Position numbers and translations under genes: made by a program. 39,804 bases of DNA from Mesorhizobium sp. (GTDB taxonomy: Bacteria; Pseudomonadota; Alphaproteobacteria; Rhizobiales; Rhizobiaceae): NCBI RefSeq assembly GCF_005063415.1, contig NZ_SUEG01000040.1:1-39804 (forward strand). The letters are read 5' to 3'. The notes beneath the pieces are model-generated. The model did no database searches, had not been told where the DNA came from, and saw only the letters and a program-made list of their open reading frames with translations. Shown here piece by piece: positions 16,811 through 26,382 of this stretch (position 1 is its first letter; each line of letters opens with the position of its first letter).

Positions 16811-17344
16811 TTGCGCGCGCTGAAATTCAAGTCGACTTTCCTGCCCAGGCCCGGCGGTGCGGTTTCGCTGCTGGTGATCGCTGCGGCGCTTTCCGCCTGC
16901 AATTCGTCCAAGATGATCGGCGATCTCAATCCGAGCGAGACGCTGACGCAAGGCTACGTCATCGACCAGCAGGCGATCGACCTGGTGCCGGTCGGCTCAA
17001 GCCGCGAACAGGTGCTGCTGGCGCTCGGCACTCCCTCGACGAAGGCGACCTTCGACAACGAGGCCTTTTATTACATTTCGCAGACGCGCAAGCGCTATGT
17101 CGCCTTCGACAAGCCGCGGCTGGTCGACCAGCATGTGCTGGCGGTCTATTTTGGCGATGACGGGCGCGTCACCCAGATCGCCAATTATGGCCTGAAGGAC
17201 GGCAAGGTGTTCGACTTCATCTCGCGCACCACGCCGACCGGCGGCAAGGACCAGAACTTCCTCAGCCAGATCATCAGTGGTGCCAGCAAGCTGGCGCCTG
17301 GTGTTCCCGGCGCCAGCGGCGGCAGCACGCTCGGCGGCACCTGA
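16811..17344 (+). CDS. bamE: Outer-membrane assembly lipoprotein BamE (OmlA/SmpA)
   Basis: 177 residues. A lipoprotein signal ends in AAALSAC with the lipidated cysteine at residue 30. The BamE fold follows: QGYVIDQQAIDLVPVGSSRE, QVLLALGTPSTKATFDNEAF and YYISQTRKRYVAFDKPRLVD. The protein belongs to the BAM complex that inserts beta-barrel proteins in the outer membrane. Its C-terminal ~50 residues extend beyond E. coli BamE and are Gly/Ser/Pro-rich. Start is a TTG at 16811 six bases after GGAG; no ATG is available before the signal peptide. A strong terminator lies at 17411-17440. Confidence 0.92.
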   Translation: MRALKFKSTFLPRPGGAVSLLVIAAALSACNSSKMIGDLNPSETLTQGYVIDQQAIDLVPVGSSREQVLLALGTPSTKATFDNEAFYYISQTRKRYVAFDKPRLVDQHVLAVYFGDDGRVTQIANYGLKDGKVFDFISRTTPTGGKDQNFLSQIISGASKLAPGVPGASGGSTLGGT

Positions 17345-17410
17345 TCCACCCCGGCGGTATCGGCTTTCGTTCCTTTCGCTTCCCTGTAAGCGGCACATCT
17401 CAGGCAATGA

Positions 17411-17440
17411 AAAACCCGCGGGAGCGATCCCGCGGGTTTT
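17411..17440. terminator. Bidirectional Rho-independent terminator between bamE and hppA
   Basis: AAAACCCGCGGGA, a four-base loop and TCCCGCGGGTTTT form a perfect 13-bp stem with A/T tracts on both sides. It can stop bamE transcription from the left and hppA transcription from the right, since these genes converge here. Confidence 0.9.
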
Positions 17441-17463
17441 GTCTTGAGTCGTAGCGGCTGAGC

Positions 17464-19605
17464 TTAGCCGTGCGCGAGCACGGCCAGCAACAGCAGCGCG
17501 ACGATATTGGTGATCTTGATCGCCGGGTTGACCGCCGGCCCAGCAGTATCCTTGTAGGGATCACCCACCGTGTCGCCGGTCACCGAGGCCTTGTGCGCTT
17601 CGGAGCCCTTGAGGTGCTTGAGGCCGTCCTTGTCGACGAAACCGTCTTCGAACGACTTCTTGGCGTTGTCCCAGGCACCGCCGCCGGAGGTCATCGAGAT
17701 GGCAACGAACAGGCCGTTGACGATGACGCCGAGCAGCGAGGCGCCGAGCGCGGCAAAGGCGGATGCCTTCGAACCGGAGATCAGGAGGACGCCGAAATAG
17801 ACCACCAGCGGTGCCAGCACCGGCAGCAATGACGGAACGATCATCTCCCGGATCGCTGCCTTGGTCAGAAGATCGACGGCGCGCGCATAGTTCGGCTTCG
17901 AGGTGCCGGCCATGATGCCCGGATCCTCGCGGAACTGCTTTCGCACCTCCTGGACGATAGCACCCGCGGCGCGGCCGACGGCGGTCATGGCGATGCCGCC
18001 GAACAGATACGGGATCAGGCCACCAAAGATCAGGCCGGCGACGACATAAGGATTGGAGAGGTCGAAGGAGACGTCGCCCATGCCCTGGAAGTAGGGGTAT
18101 TTGTCGCCATTGGCGGCAAAGAACTTCAGGTCGTTAGAGTAGGCCGCGAACAGCACCAGCGCGCCGAGGCCGGCCGAGCCGATGGCGTAGCCCTTGGTTA
18201 CCGCTTTGGTGGTGTTGCCGACAGCGTCGAGCGCGTCTGTGGACTGGCGCACTTCCTTGGGCAGGCCGGCCATTTCGGCAATGCCGCCGGCATTGTCGGT
18301 GACCGGGCCGAAGGCATCGAGCGCGACGATCATGCCGGCGAGGCCAAGCATCGTCGTCACCGCGATTGCCGTGCCGTAGAGGCCGGCGAGCTGGTATGTC
18401 GAGATGATGCCGCCGACGATGACGATCGCCGGCAACGCCGTCGATTCCAGCGAGACCGCTAGGCCCTGGATGACGTTGGTGCCGTGACCGGTGACCGAGG
18501 CCTGGGCGATCGAGTTCACCGGGCGCTTGTTGGTGCCGGTATAATATTCGGTGATCACCACGATCAGGCCGGTTACCAAAAGGCCGACCAGGCCGCAGAT
18601 GAACAGGTTCGTGCCGGTGATGGCCATGCCGGCGACGGTGCCGATCTCGCCCCAGCCGATACATGCCGAAGTGGCGACGGCAAGGCCGACGATCGACAGC
18701 AGGCCGGTGACTATCAGGCCCTTGTAGAGCGCGCCCATGATCGAGCCGCTGGAACCGAGCTTGACGAAGAAGGTGCCGACGATCGAGGTGAGGATGCAGG
18801 CGCCGCAGATGGCCAGCGGATAGAGCATGGCCGCGCCGAGAACGGCGGTGCCACCGAAGAAGATGGCGGCGAGGACCATGGTGGCGACCACGGTCACCGC
18901 ATAGGTCTCGAACAGGTCGGCGGCCATGCCGGCGCAATCGCCGACATTGTCGCCGACATTGTCGGCAATGGTGGCCGGATTGCGCGGATCGTCTTCGGGA
19001 ATGCCGGCTTCAACCTTGCCGACTAGATCCCCGCCGACGTCGGCGCCTTTTGTGAAGATCCCGCCGCCGAGACGGGCGAAGATCGAGATCAGCGAGGCGC
19101 CGAAGCCGAGCGAAACAAGCGAGTCGATGACGACGCGATCATTGGGCTGCAGACCCATGAACTGGGTCAGGATCAGGTAGTAGATCGAGACGCCGAGCAG
19201 GGCCAGGCCAGCAACCAGCATGCCGGTGATGGCGCCCGACTTGAAGGCGATCTCGAGGCCGGCAGCGAGGCTGTTGGAAGCCGCCTGCGCGGTGCGCACA
19301 TTGGCGCGCACCGAGACGTGCATGCCAATGAAGCCGGCGGCACCCGATAGAACGGCGCCGATCAGGAAGCCGATGGCGGCGGTGATCGAAAGCAGCCACC
19401 AGGCGAGCAGCAGGACCACGACGCCGACGATGGCGATGGTGGTGTACTGGCGCGCCAGATAAGCCTGAGCGCCTTCGCGGATGGCCGCGGAAATTTCCTG
19501 CATGCGTGCATTGCCCTGATCGGCCGCGAGGACCGAACGTGTCGCCCAGATGGCGTAAAGGACTGAAAGCAGACCGCAGGCGATGACGGCTGAAATTATG
19601 GTCAT
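17464..19605 (-). CDS. hppA: K+-independent proton-translocating membrane pyrophosphatase
   Basis: 713 residues with about sixteen membrane helices. Substrate-site motifs are [20 protein letters not shown] and [20 protein letters not shown], with matching acidic clusters near the C-terminus ([33 protein letters not shown]). Hydrolysis of cytoplasmic pyrophosphate drives proton export. [14 protein letters not shown] has Lys467 and Thr470 at the positions that separate the K+-independent (Lys/Thr) from the K+-dependent (Ala/Gly-Ala) class. The ATG at 19605 follows GAGGAAAATTCGGCA; the longer upstream frame lacks family similarity. It converges with bamE at a terminator. High Gly/Ala content is normal here. 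Confidence 0.97.
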   Translation of the reverse strand: MTIISAVIACGLLSVLYAIWATRSVLAADQGNARMQEISAAIREGAQAYLARQYTTIAIVGVVVLLLAWWLLSITAAIGFLIGAVLSGAAGFIGMHVSVRANVRTAQAASNSLAAGLEIAFKSGAITGMLVAGLALLGVSIYYLILTQFMGLQPNDRVVIDSLVSLGFGASLISIFARLGGGIFTKGADVGGDLVGKVEAGIPEDDPRNPATIADNVGDNVGDCAGMAADLFETYAVTVVATMVLAAIFFGGTAVLGAAMLYPLAICGACILTSIVGTFFVKLGSSGSIMGALYKGLIVTGLLSIVGLAVATSACIGWGEIGTVAGMAITGTNLFICGLVGLLVTGLIVVITEYYTGTNKRPVNSIAQASVTGHGTNVIQGLAVSLESTALPAIVIVGGIISTYQLAGLYGTAIAVTTMLGLAGMIVALDAFGPVTDNAGGIAEMAGLPKEVRQSTDALDAVGNTTKAVTKGYAIGSAGLGALVLFAAYSNDLKFFAANGDKYPYFQGMGDVSFDLSNPYVVAGLIFGGLIPYLFGGIAMTAVGRAAGAIVQEVRKQFREDPGIMAGTSKPNYARAVDLLTKAAIREMIVPSLLPVLAPLVVYFGVLLISGSKASAFAALGASLLGVIVNGLFVAISMTSGGGAWDNAKKSFEDGFVDKDGLKHLKGSEAHKASVTGDTVGDPYKDTAGPAVNPAIKITNIVALLLLAVLAHG

Positions 19606-19795
19606 TGCCGAATTTTCCTCGATTGGTGGCCCAAAAGAACCCCTCCCCGGGCCGTTGAGACAGGGGACGAATTTTCCGCAACCGGAATCCGTCCCTTCGC
19701 AGCGGCTTATGCGAAACAGGGCTCGGAACGTCAAGATATTGTTCGGTTTCTGTCTGGCTTTCGCCCAAAAGATCCCGGGTTTCGTCTAAAAGGCT

Positions 19796-19827
19796 GGACG
19801 GCAGTGCGCCTGTCGACACTGCCGTCC
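19796..19827 (-). terminator. Terminator of the DUF2165 gene
   Basis: GGACGGCAGTG, a ten-base loop and CACTGCCGTCC form a perfect 11-bp stem; on the minus strand it is followed by AGCCTTTTAG. It lies just past the DUF2165 stop and upstream of hppA, separating the two transcripts. Confidence 0.65.
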
Positions 19828-19858
19828 GGTTAGATCGATTGAAATCGGCGAACGGCGG

Positions 19859-20359
19859 TCAGACTTTGCGCGGGTCGCCGTCCGGCTGGATGACGAAGAC
19901 CAGCACCACCAGCATGGTCATGTAGAATTTAAACGCCGCCTCCTGACCATTCCAAGTCGAAGACTGCCACATGGCGAACCACTCGCCGCCAACGACCATG
20001 AAGCCGAAATACCAAACGAGGAAGCCCATGGTGGCTGCAATGATGGCGAACTTCTTGGCATCGTTGAAAGTCTGTCCGCTGGCGTTGCGCGCCTGCCAGA
20101 GTTGCCAGGCGGCGATCAAGTAGAGCAGACAGGTCAGCGCCTCGCCAAGGATGATCAGCCAGTAGCCCGCCGTCCACAAGGCCGGGGTGGTGATCGAGCG
20201 GTACATCAGCGCATTGCCGGGAAAGGTCGTGTCCATGCTCAGCACATGCTGGACAAAGGCGAAGTTTGAGCCGTAATCGGTGATGTTGCCGAAGGCGACG
20301 AGGAAGGCGAAAGCCGCCAGACACAAACACATGACGATCTTGGAGAAGCGCGCGGTCAT
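19859..20359 (-). CDS. DUF2165 family small membrane protein
   Basis: 166 residues with four membrane helices. Family landmarks are VAFGNITDYGSNFAFVQHVL, SMDTTFPGNALMYRSITTPA and the last helices GFMVVGGEWFAMWQSSTWNG. It is an inner-membrane protein of unknown function, common in proteobacteria. The ATG at 20359 is preceded by GCAGGAGTTCTTGCC, a good ribosome site. Divergent from the small gene at 20439, and followed by a terminator. Confidence 0.88.
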   Translation of the reverse strand: MTARFSKIVMCLCLAAFAFLVAFGNITDYGSNFAFVQHVLSMDTTFPGNALMYRSITTPALWTAGYWLIILGEALTCLLYLIAAWQLWQARNASGQTFNDAKKFAIIAATMGFLVWYFGFMVVGGEWFAMWQSSTWNGQEAAFKFYMTMLVVLVFVIQPDGDPRKV

Positions 20360-20438
20360 GGCAAGAACTCCTGCTGAAAGATCGGGGCATCGCACTCATC
20401 AATCGCCGAGTCCCGAAGATCGCGCAACGGGTGGGCCA

Positions 20439-20672
20439 GTGATCATCGTGCTCACAGCCATTGCGAGACATTATGCCGGCAAGCAAGACATTGCCGAGAC
20501 TGTCGAAGTCCTCGATCTCGACAGTGATTGCGCGGTGGGCGACTTGGTCTCTGTGGTTAGAGCCGGCACACAGCACGATTTCGCCATCATCCGCCGCCGC
20601 TGGGTCGCCAGCGAGACGGGCACCACGCTCGAACTGACGCTCGACCATCCAGCGCGTTCAACGGGCCGCTGA
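20439..20672 (+). CDS. Small hypothetical protein, probably real
   Basis: 77 residues if it starts at GTG 20439; no ATG is available. The reading AETVEVLDLDSDCAVGDLVS, VVRAGTQHDFAIIRRRWVAS and TLELTLDHPARS has balanced composition and a beta-rich look, unlike the Arg/Pro-rich shadow frames nearby, and no longer gene competes for the region. It lies between the divergent DUF2165 gene and the convergent transporter operon. I cannot name a domain; the pattern suggests a small beta-barrel protein. The start is uncertain because the ribosome site is weak. Confidence 0.5.
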   Translation: MIIVLTAIARHYAGKQDIAETVEVLDLDSDCAVGDLVSVVRAGTQHDFAIIRRRWVASETGTTLELTLDHPARSTGR

Positions 20673-20696
20673 AAGAAACGAACTTCGCCCGAGAGG

Positions 20697-21446
20697 TTAC
20701 TCGGCCTCGCGCCCCATGCGCCGGCCCGTGTAGCGCTCGATCGCTGACAGCCCATCATAGATCAGCACGGCAAGGGCGGCGACGATCAGGCCGCCCTGCA
20801 GGATGAAGGCGAGGTTGTTCGACAGCAGGCCGGCGATGATCACTTCGCCCAGTGTCCTCGCCGCCACCGTCGAGCCGATGGTCGCGGTGGCGAGGCTGAT
20901 CACCACCGACAGCCGGATACCGCCGAGAATGATCGGCGCGCTGAGCGGCAGCTCGATCTTGACCAGCCTTTGCCAGCCAGTCATGCCGGCGCCACGCGCC
21001 GCCTCGACGACGTTGGCCGGCAGCGTCGTCAGGCCGGTCAGCGCGTTCTCGAAGATCGGCAGCAAGCCATAGAGAAACAGCGCAATCAGCGTCGGCTTTT
21101 CTCCGAAGCCGACCGCCGGCACGGCAAGCGCCAGTACCGCCACCGGTGGAAAGGTCTGGCCTATATTGACCAGGCTGCGCGACAGCGGCAGGAATTCGGC
21201 GCCGGCTGGCCTGGTGACCAGAATGGCGAGCGCGACCGCAACGATCGTCGCGGCAACCGTTGCGATCAGCACGGTCCGCAGATGCAGCAGCGTTAGCGTC
21301 AACAGGCTGCCCTGATTATAGATTACCGGCGCATTGTTCTCTGTCAGCGGCTTCAGCAGCGGTTCGAACCAGCCGGGATTGGTGACGAAGGCAATAAGCA
21401 CCACCACCAGGGCAAGCCTGAGCAGCGAGGGAAGCCAAGCCTTCAT
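20697..21446 (-). CDS. Osmoprotectant ABC transporter permease (YehW-like)
   Basis: 249 residues, five to six membrane helices and the binding-protein-dependent permease signature around AARGAGMTGWQRLVKIELPL, which contacts the ATPase. It is the second, smaller permease of a four-gene transporter whose order and sizes match yehZYXW of E. coli. Its start overlaps the ATPase stop by four bases (ATGA). Expected substrates are betaine-type compounds, but YehZ-class systems have low affinity and the true ligand is open. Confidence 0.92.
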   Translation of the reverse strand: MKAWLPSLLRLALVVVLIAFVTNPGWFEPLLKPLTENNAPVIYNQGSLLTLTLLHLRTVLIATVAATIVAVALAILVTRPAGAEFLPLSRSLVNIGQTFPPVAVLALAVPAVGFGEKPTLIALFLYGLLPIFENALTGLTTLPANVVEAARGAGMTGWQRLVKIELPLSAPIILGGIRLSVVISLATATIGSTVAARTLGEVIIAGLLSNNLAFILQGGLIVAALAVLIYDGLSAIERYTGRRMGREAE

Positions 21447-22381
21447 GCCGGCCTCGCCGCGCGCTTAACCAGCCCGTCCACCGTGACGCGGCCAAGCGGC
21501 TTGCCTTCGGCATCCTTCACCGGCAGCGCCGGGCGGCCCGACCACAGGAGTTCGGCGAGCGCGTCGCGCTGGCTGGCATCACCGGGGATCGCCTCGCCTT
21601 CGGCGGTGCCCTTTTCCACCGCGTCGCGGACCCGGCCAAGCGACAACAGCCGGAACGGTTTTTCGCTGGCACCTACCAGGGTTTCGACAAACGCACTGGC
21701 CGGTTTTGCCAGTATCTCGGCCGGCCCGGCATATTGCACCACTTTGCCGCCATCCATCACCGCGATCTTGTCGCCCATGTGAACAGCCTCCTCCATGTCA
21801 TGGGTGACAAGGATGATGGTGGTGCCGAAGCGCTTCTGGATCGCCAGCAGGTCCTCCTGCGCCTTGTTGCGAATGATCGGATCGAGCGCGCCGAACGGCT
21901 CATCCATCAACAGCACGTTGGGTTCCGCAGCAAGAGCGCGGGCGACGCCGACGCGCTGCTGCTGGCCGCCGGAAAGCTCATGCGGATAGCGTGGCCCGTA
22001 CGCTTGGGGGTCGAGTTGGTAGAGCGTCATCAGCTCCTCGACGCGAGCCTTGATGCGGTTGGCATTCCAGCCAAGCAACACCGGCACAGTGGCGATGTTC
22101 TGCGCCACCGTGCGATGCGGAAACAGGCCATGGCCCTGGATGGCATAGCCGATGCTGCGACGCAGCTCGTAATCCGGCACCGAGCGGTTGTCTACGCCGT
22201 CGAGCTTGATCACGCCCGATGTCGGCTCGACCAGCCGGTTGATCATGCGAAGCAGCGTCGTCTTGCCGGAGCCGGAGGTGCCGACGATGACGGCGATGCT
22301 GCGCGGCTCGATTACTATCGACACGTCATCGACAACTGTCGTTTCGCCGTAGCGCTTGGTGATGCCTTCGATCTCGATCAT
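21443..22381 (-). CDS. Osmoprotectant ABC transporter ATP-binding protein (YehX-like)
   Basis: 312 residues. Walker A GTSGSGKT at 34-41, Q-loop QGHGLFPHRT, signature LSGGQQQRVGVARAL at 136-150, Walker B LLMDEPFGALD with Asp160/Glu161 and the H-loop VTHDMEEAV. The C-terminal ~70 residues (LSLGRVRDAV to the end) contain a single CBS-like half (GRPALPVKDAEGKPLGRVTV), where OpuA-type ATPases carry two CBS repeats that sense ionic strength. Overlaps both neighbouring permease genes by four bases, so the operon is tightly coupled. Confidence 0.95.
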   Translation of the reverse strand: MIEIEGITKRYGETTVVDDVSIVIEPRSIAVIVGTSGSGKTTLLRMINRLVEPTSGVIKLDGVDNRSVPDYELRRSIGYAIQGHGLFPHRTVAQNIATVPVLLGWNANRIKARVEELMTLYQLDPQAYGPRYPHELSGGQQQRVGVARALAAEPNVLLMDEPFGALDPIIRNKAQEDLLAIQKRFGTTIILVTHDMEEAVHMGDKIAVMDGGKVVQYAGPAEILAKPASAFVETLVGASEKPFRLLSLGRVRDAVEKGTAEGEAIPGDASQRDALAELLWSGRPALPVKDAEGKPLGRVTVDGLVKRAARPA

Positions 22382-23553
22382 GCCGTTTCAACCCTGCGCT
22401 TGCTGGCGCTCATTTCGATGACTGCATCGAGGATGATGGCAGCGGCGAAGGCCAGCGCCACCGTCGGCACGGCGCCGAGCAGCACCAGATCCATCGCCGT
22501 CTGACCGACGCCCTGGAACACGAACACGCCAAAGCCGCCGCCGCCGATCAGCGCGGCAATCGTGGCGAGGCCGATATTCTGCACCAGCACGATGCGGATG
22601 CCGGTGAGGATCACCGGGAAGGCCAGCGGAAACTCGACGCCGAACAGCCGCTGGCGATCGGTCATACCCATGCCGCGTGCTGCGTCGTTGGCGGCACGCG
22701 GCACACCGGCAAGGCCGACCACGGTGTTGGCCACCACCGGCAGCAGCGAATAGAGGAACAGGGCGACGAAAGCCGGCGCTGTGCCGATGCCGCGAATGCC
22801 GAGCGCGGCTGCTCCCGGCACATGCGAAGCAACCCAGCCGAGCGGTGCGATCAAGAGGCCGAACAGCGCGATCGAAGGAATGGTCTGGATGATGTTCAGT
22901 ACGTTGAGCACACCGGCCCGCAATTTCTCGACGCGGTGGCAAAGAATGCCTAGCGGCAAGCCGATAATTACTGCTGCCGCCAGTGAACCCAGCGCCAACG
23001 TCACGTGCTTGGAGCCTTCCGCCCAAAAACTATCGGCGCGATTGAAATATTCCTTGAGGATCGACAGGCTGTTCCAGCTCCCCGAGACCAGCAGCAGGCC
23101 GATCGCCGCTGCGGCGACAACAAGCACGCCGACCCGCGCCTGCGGCGACAGGTTCAGCCTTGTAAGCACGTCGGCGAGCAGAAGCGTAAAGGCGAAAATA
23201 AGCAGCCAGAAGCCCGAAGCCGGCGAGATACGGGCAAAGGTGTTGCCGGCGGGCGTCAGGAAGCTGCCGGCAACGCCGATCAGCAGCGCCAGCGCCGCAA
23301 GTGCAACCACACTGGCGCCGAGGCGCAGGGCAAGCGGCGTTTTCAGCAGCGCAATGAGCGCCGATGCGACAACAATCGCCATCAATAGCGGACCGACCGT
23401 CGCAGGCAAAGATTCGAGGATCGAGCGCGCCTCGCCGGGTACGATGCGATTGGCGCGGAACGTGGCGAATGGTGCCGCAAAAGCCGCATAGGCCGATATC
23501 GCCGCGATGACCACGCCGAGCTTGTCGAACCGGATGCGCACGCCCTCCCCCAT
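22378..23553 (-). CDS. Osmoprotectant ABC transporter permease, long form (YehY-like)
   Basis: About 391 residues. An N-terminal extension with several hydrophobic segments (about 1-180) precedes the permease core, whose ATPase-contact loop reads AARGMGMTDRQRLFGVEFPL. The double-length layout is that of E. coli YehY (385). Start: ATG at 23553, or a GTG at 23568 five codons upstream with GAGGT very close to it. Lies 28-43 bp after the binding-protein gene and overlaps the ATPase gene by four bases. Confidence 0.92.
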   Translation of the reverse strand: MGEGVRIRFDKLGVVIAAISAYAAFAAPFATFRANRIVPGEARSILESLPATVGPLLMAIVVASALIALLKTPLALRLGASVVALAALALLIGVAGSFLTPAGNTFARISPASGFWLLIFAFTLLLADVLTRLNLSPQARVGVLVVAAAAIGLLLVSGSWNSLSILKEYFNRADSFWAEGSKHVTLALGSLAAAVIIGLPLGILCHRVEKLRAGVLNVLNIIQTIPSIALFGLLIAPLGWVASHVPGAAALGIRGIGTAPAFVALFLYSLLPVVANTVVGLAGVPRAANDAARGMGMTDRQRLFGVEFPLAFPVILTGIRIVLVQNIGLATIAALIGGGGFGVFVFQGVGQTAMDLVLLGAVPTVALAFAAAIILDAVIEMSASKRRVETA

Positions 23554-23596
23554 CGGCCGATCCGGCACACCTCGAAAGCGGCGCGCCGGAATCGCC

Positions 23597-24508
23597 TTAC
23601 TTCAGGAAGCCGTTCTTTTTCAAAAAGTCCTCAGCGACGCCCTTGACCGGCTCGCCGCCAACCTGCACGCGGCCATTCAACTCCTGCAGCGTGACGAGAT
23701 CGAGCTTGGCGAAGACCGGCTTCAGCAGCGTCTCGATCTCGGGATGCTCCTTCAGCACCGCCTCGCGGATGATCGGCGCCGGCTGGTAGACCGGCTGCAC
23801 ACCCTTGTCGTCTTCAAGCACGACGAGGCCGGAAGGCGCGATGCCGCCGTCGGTGCCATAGACCATGGCGGCGTTGGCACCGTTGGTCTGGTTGGCCGCA
23901 GCGGCAATGGTCGCCGCCGTGTCGCCGCCCGACAGCGTGATCAACTGGTCCGGCTTCAGCGTGAAGCCATAGGTCTTCTGGAAAGCGGGCAGCGCGGCCG
24001 CCGAATTGACGAACTCGGCGGAGGCCGCCAGCACCACCTTGCCGCTGCCCGAGACGTATTTGCCGAAGTCGGATAGCGTCACAAGCTTGTTGGTCTCGGC
24101 GACCTCCTTGCGCAGGGCGATCGCCCAGGTGTTGTTGGCCGGTGACGGGGACAGCCAGACGATCTTGTTGGCGTCGTAGTCGAGCTTCTTGGCAGTCTCG
24201 TACGCCTTGGCGGCATCTTTCCACACCGGATCGTCGGCCTTCTCGAAGAAGAAGGCGGCGTTGCCGGTGTATTCCGGATAGATGTCGATCTCGCCGGCTG
24301 TAATCGCCTTGCGTACCACGGGCGTGCCGCCGAGTTGGATGCGGTCGGTAGTCTGGATATTATTGGCGTTCAGCACCAGCTGGATGATGTTGCCGAGCAC
24401 ACCGCCCTCGGTGTCGATCTTCGACGACACCACCACCTGGGCGCTTGCCGAGGCTGCCGTGATGCCGAGCGCCAGTACAGCACCGGCCAGAACCTTGAGT
24501 GAAAACAT
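23597..24508 (-). CDS. Osmoprotectant ABC transporter substrate-binding protein (OsmF/YehZ-like)
   Basis: 303 residues. The signal peptide KVLAGAVLALGITAASASAQ is followed by the OpuAC-type fold: SSKIDTEGGVLGNIIQLVL, the early EIDIYPEYTGNAAFFFEKAD region and late segments DPDQL-like and DDKGVQPVYQPAPIIREAVL. Aromatic residues in the IYPEYTG region are where this family binds quaternary amines. The ATG at 24508 begins the signal peptide and follows AAGGGATTTGTGAG. First gene of the operon; the protein works in the periplasm. The MFS gene upstream is on the same strand but 160 bp away. Confidence 0.93.
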   Translation of the reverse strand: MFSLKVLAGAVLALGITAASASAQVVVSSKIDTEGGVLGNIIQLVLNANNIQTTDRIQLGGTPVVRKAITAGEIDIYPEYTGNAAFFFEKADDPVWKDAAKAYETAKKLDYDANKIVWLSPSPANNTWAIALRKEVAETNKLVTLSDFGKYVSGSGKVVLAASAEFVNSAAALPAFQKTYGFTLKPDQLITLSGGDTAATIAAAANQTNGANAAMVYGTDGGIAPSGLVVLEDDKGVQPVYQPAPIIREAVLKEHPEIETLLKPVFAKLDLVTLQELNGRVQVGGEPVKGVAEDFLKKNGFLK

Positions 24509-24667
24509 CTCACAAATCCCTTGCTGTGAACCGGAATACGGCTGCCGCATATGAGCATGGCTTCGATGCCCCGTCGGGGTACACGGTTTCATAAGAGGGG
24601 GGATGGGCGCAATAATTTTGTTCGGATGGGAGTGACTCCGCTGCTGCGCCGTCCCGACAGCGTGACG

Positions 24668-25885
24668 TCAGTTGACCGCGCGCAAGCCCGTCATCTTCAA
24701 CACGCCCAGTGCCACGAAGCACAGCACGACGACCGGGAAAATCATCCAGTTCAGCATCTCCCAGCCCCAGGCATTGTAGACCGCTCCGGACATCAGCGAG
24801 GCGAAGGCGACGGAGCCGAACAGGACGAAATCGTGGAACCCCTGGACCTTGCCTTTTTCGGATGGCTGGTAGCTGTCGGCCACCATGGCGGTGGCGCCGA
24901 TGAAGCTGAAGTTCCAGCCGAGGCCGAGCAGGATCAGCGTCGTCCAGAACTGCCAAAGTGCCAACCCCGACAGCGCGACTATACCGCAGCCAATGAGCAG
25001 CACCAGGCCGATGGCCACGATCCGCTCCGCGCCAAAACGATGGATCAGCGACCCAGTAAAGAAGCTCGGCGCGAACATCGCCATGACGTGCCAGGAAATG
25101 CCGAGCGTGGCGTCGTCGGTCGACAGGCCGCAGCCGACCATGGCCAGCGGCGCTCCGGTCATGACGAAGCTCATCAGCGCGTAGCTGCCGACGGCGCAAA
25201 ACAGCGCCGCGACGAAGCGCGGCCTGGTGACGATTTCTGAGAGCGGCCGGGCGTCGCTGTCGGCGATTTCCACCTTGTCGGTTGCCTTGGCCGGGATGCG
25301 CAACAAAGAGAGAATGGCGGCGCCGACCGCCGCCAGCACCAGGATTGACGCAAACGAGCCGGCAAACTTCACCGGCGAGAACAGATCGCCGGTGAAGATG
25401 ACGATCTGCGGCCCAAGGATGGCGGTGACGATGCCGCCGGCCAGCACGAAGGAGATGGCGCGCGCCTTGAATTCAGGCGGAGCATTGTCGGCGGCGGCAA
25501 AGCGGAACTGCTGGACAAAGGCGCCACCGATCCCGATCACGGCAAGGCCGAAAGCGAAGAGCCAGAAGCTGGCATGAAACAGCGCCAGCGTGGCGACTAG
25601 GCCGCCAAGCGCTGTGACCGCCGTGCCGGTCATGAAGCCGTCGCGCTGCCCGAGCCGGCGGATGATCGCCGCGGCCGGCAAGGAACCGAGCGCCACGCCG
25701 ACATTGAAACCGGTGATCGGCGCGGTTGCCAGCGACTTGTCGGCGTCGAGCAGGTACTGCCCGGCCAATCCGCCCATGGAAATGGCGATGGGTGCGGCCG
25801 AGCCGATGATCGCCTGCGAGGCTGCAAGGATGAAGGCGGTGCGACGCGCTTCCTTGCCCGCCTCAACGGCGACGACGGCAGTCAT
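24668..25885 (-). CDS. MFS transporter, translationally linked to nusB
   Basis: 405 residues with twelve predicted helices. Typical MFS features include the cytoplasmic loop after helix 2 ([20 protein letters not shown]) and a second-half equivalent ([20 protein letters not shown]). The start overlaps the nusB stop by four bases (TCAT on the plus strand), so it is probably co-expressed with ribH-nusB. The substrate is not obvious. MFS proteins of the RfnT type have been linked to riboflavin transport in rhizobia, so a flavin-related role is a possibility from context only. The 30-residue N-terminal stretch is charged before helix 1. Confidence 0.88.
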   Translation of the reverse strand: MTAVVAVEAGKEARRTAFILAASQAIIGSAAPIAISMGGLAGQYLLDADKSLATAPITGFNVGVALGSLPAAAIIRRLGQRDGFMTGTAVTALGGLVATLALFHASFWLFAFGLAVIGIGGAFVQQFRFAAADNAPPEFKARAISFVLAGGIVTAILGPQIVIFTGDLFSPVKFAGSFASILVLAAVGAAILSLLRIPAKATDKVEIADSDARPLSEIVTRPRFVAALFCAVGSYALMSFVMTGAPLAMVGCGLSTDDATLGISWHVMAMFAPSFFTGSLIHRFGAERIVAIGLVLLIGCGIVALSGLALWQFWTTLILLGLGWNFSFIGATAMVADSYQPSEKGKVQGFHDFVLFGSVAFASLMSGAVYNAWGWEMLNWMIFPVVVLCFVALGVLKMTGLRAVN

Positions 25886-26382
25886 AGGGCGTCCTTGCCG
25901 CGGCCCTCGCCGCGCACCCGGCGCGACACGCGATCAAGCACCGCATTGACCAGTCTCGGCTCGTCTTCCTCGTAAAATGCCTTGGCGATGTCGACATATT
26001 CGGAAACGATGACCGCCACCGGCACGTCCTCGCGCTGCATCAGCTCGTAGACGCCGGCGCGCAATATGGCGCGCAATGTGGAATCGAGCCTCGACAGAGG
26101 CCAGTCCTCGGTCAGCGCCTGTCGGATGACTGGATCGATCGTCTTCTGGTGCTCGACAACGCCGGCAAGAATGGCGCGGAACCATTGCGCATCGGCTTCG
26201 CGATAGAGCGCGCCGTCGACTTCCTTGCCGAGCCTGAACGCCTCGTATTCGGCGGTGATCTCAAACACACCGCTGCCGGCGACGTCCATCTGGTAGAGCG
26301 CCTGCACGGCGGCCAGACGGGCAGCACCGCGCTTGTTAGCGTGGCGAACCGCAGGCTGGCCGGGCGAAGCGGGTTCGCTCAC
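25882..26382 (-). CDS. nusB: Transcription antitermination factor NusB
   Basis: 166 residues. The all-helical NusB fold is recognised by [40 protein letters not shown] and [21 protein letters not shown] [20 protein letters not shown]. It binds boxA RNA with NusE (S10) to prevent termination in rRNA operons. Its start overlaps the ribH stop by four bases, a classic arrangement. Confidence 0.96.
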   Translation of the reverse strand: MSEPASPGQPAVRHANKRGAARLAAVQALYQMDVAGSGVFEITAEYEAFRLGKEVDGALYREADAQWFRAILAGVVEHQKTIDPVIRQALTEDWPLSRLDSTLRAILRAGVYELMQREDVPVAVIVSEYVDIAKAFYEEDEPRLVNAVLDRVSRRVRGEGRGKDAL

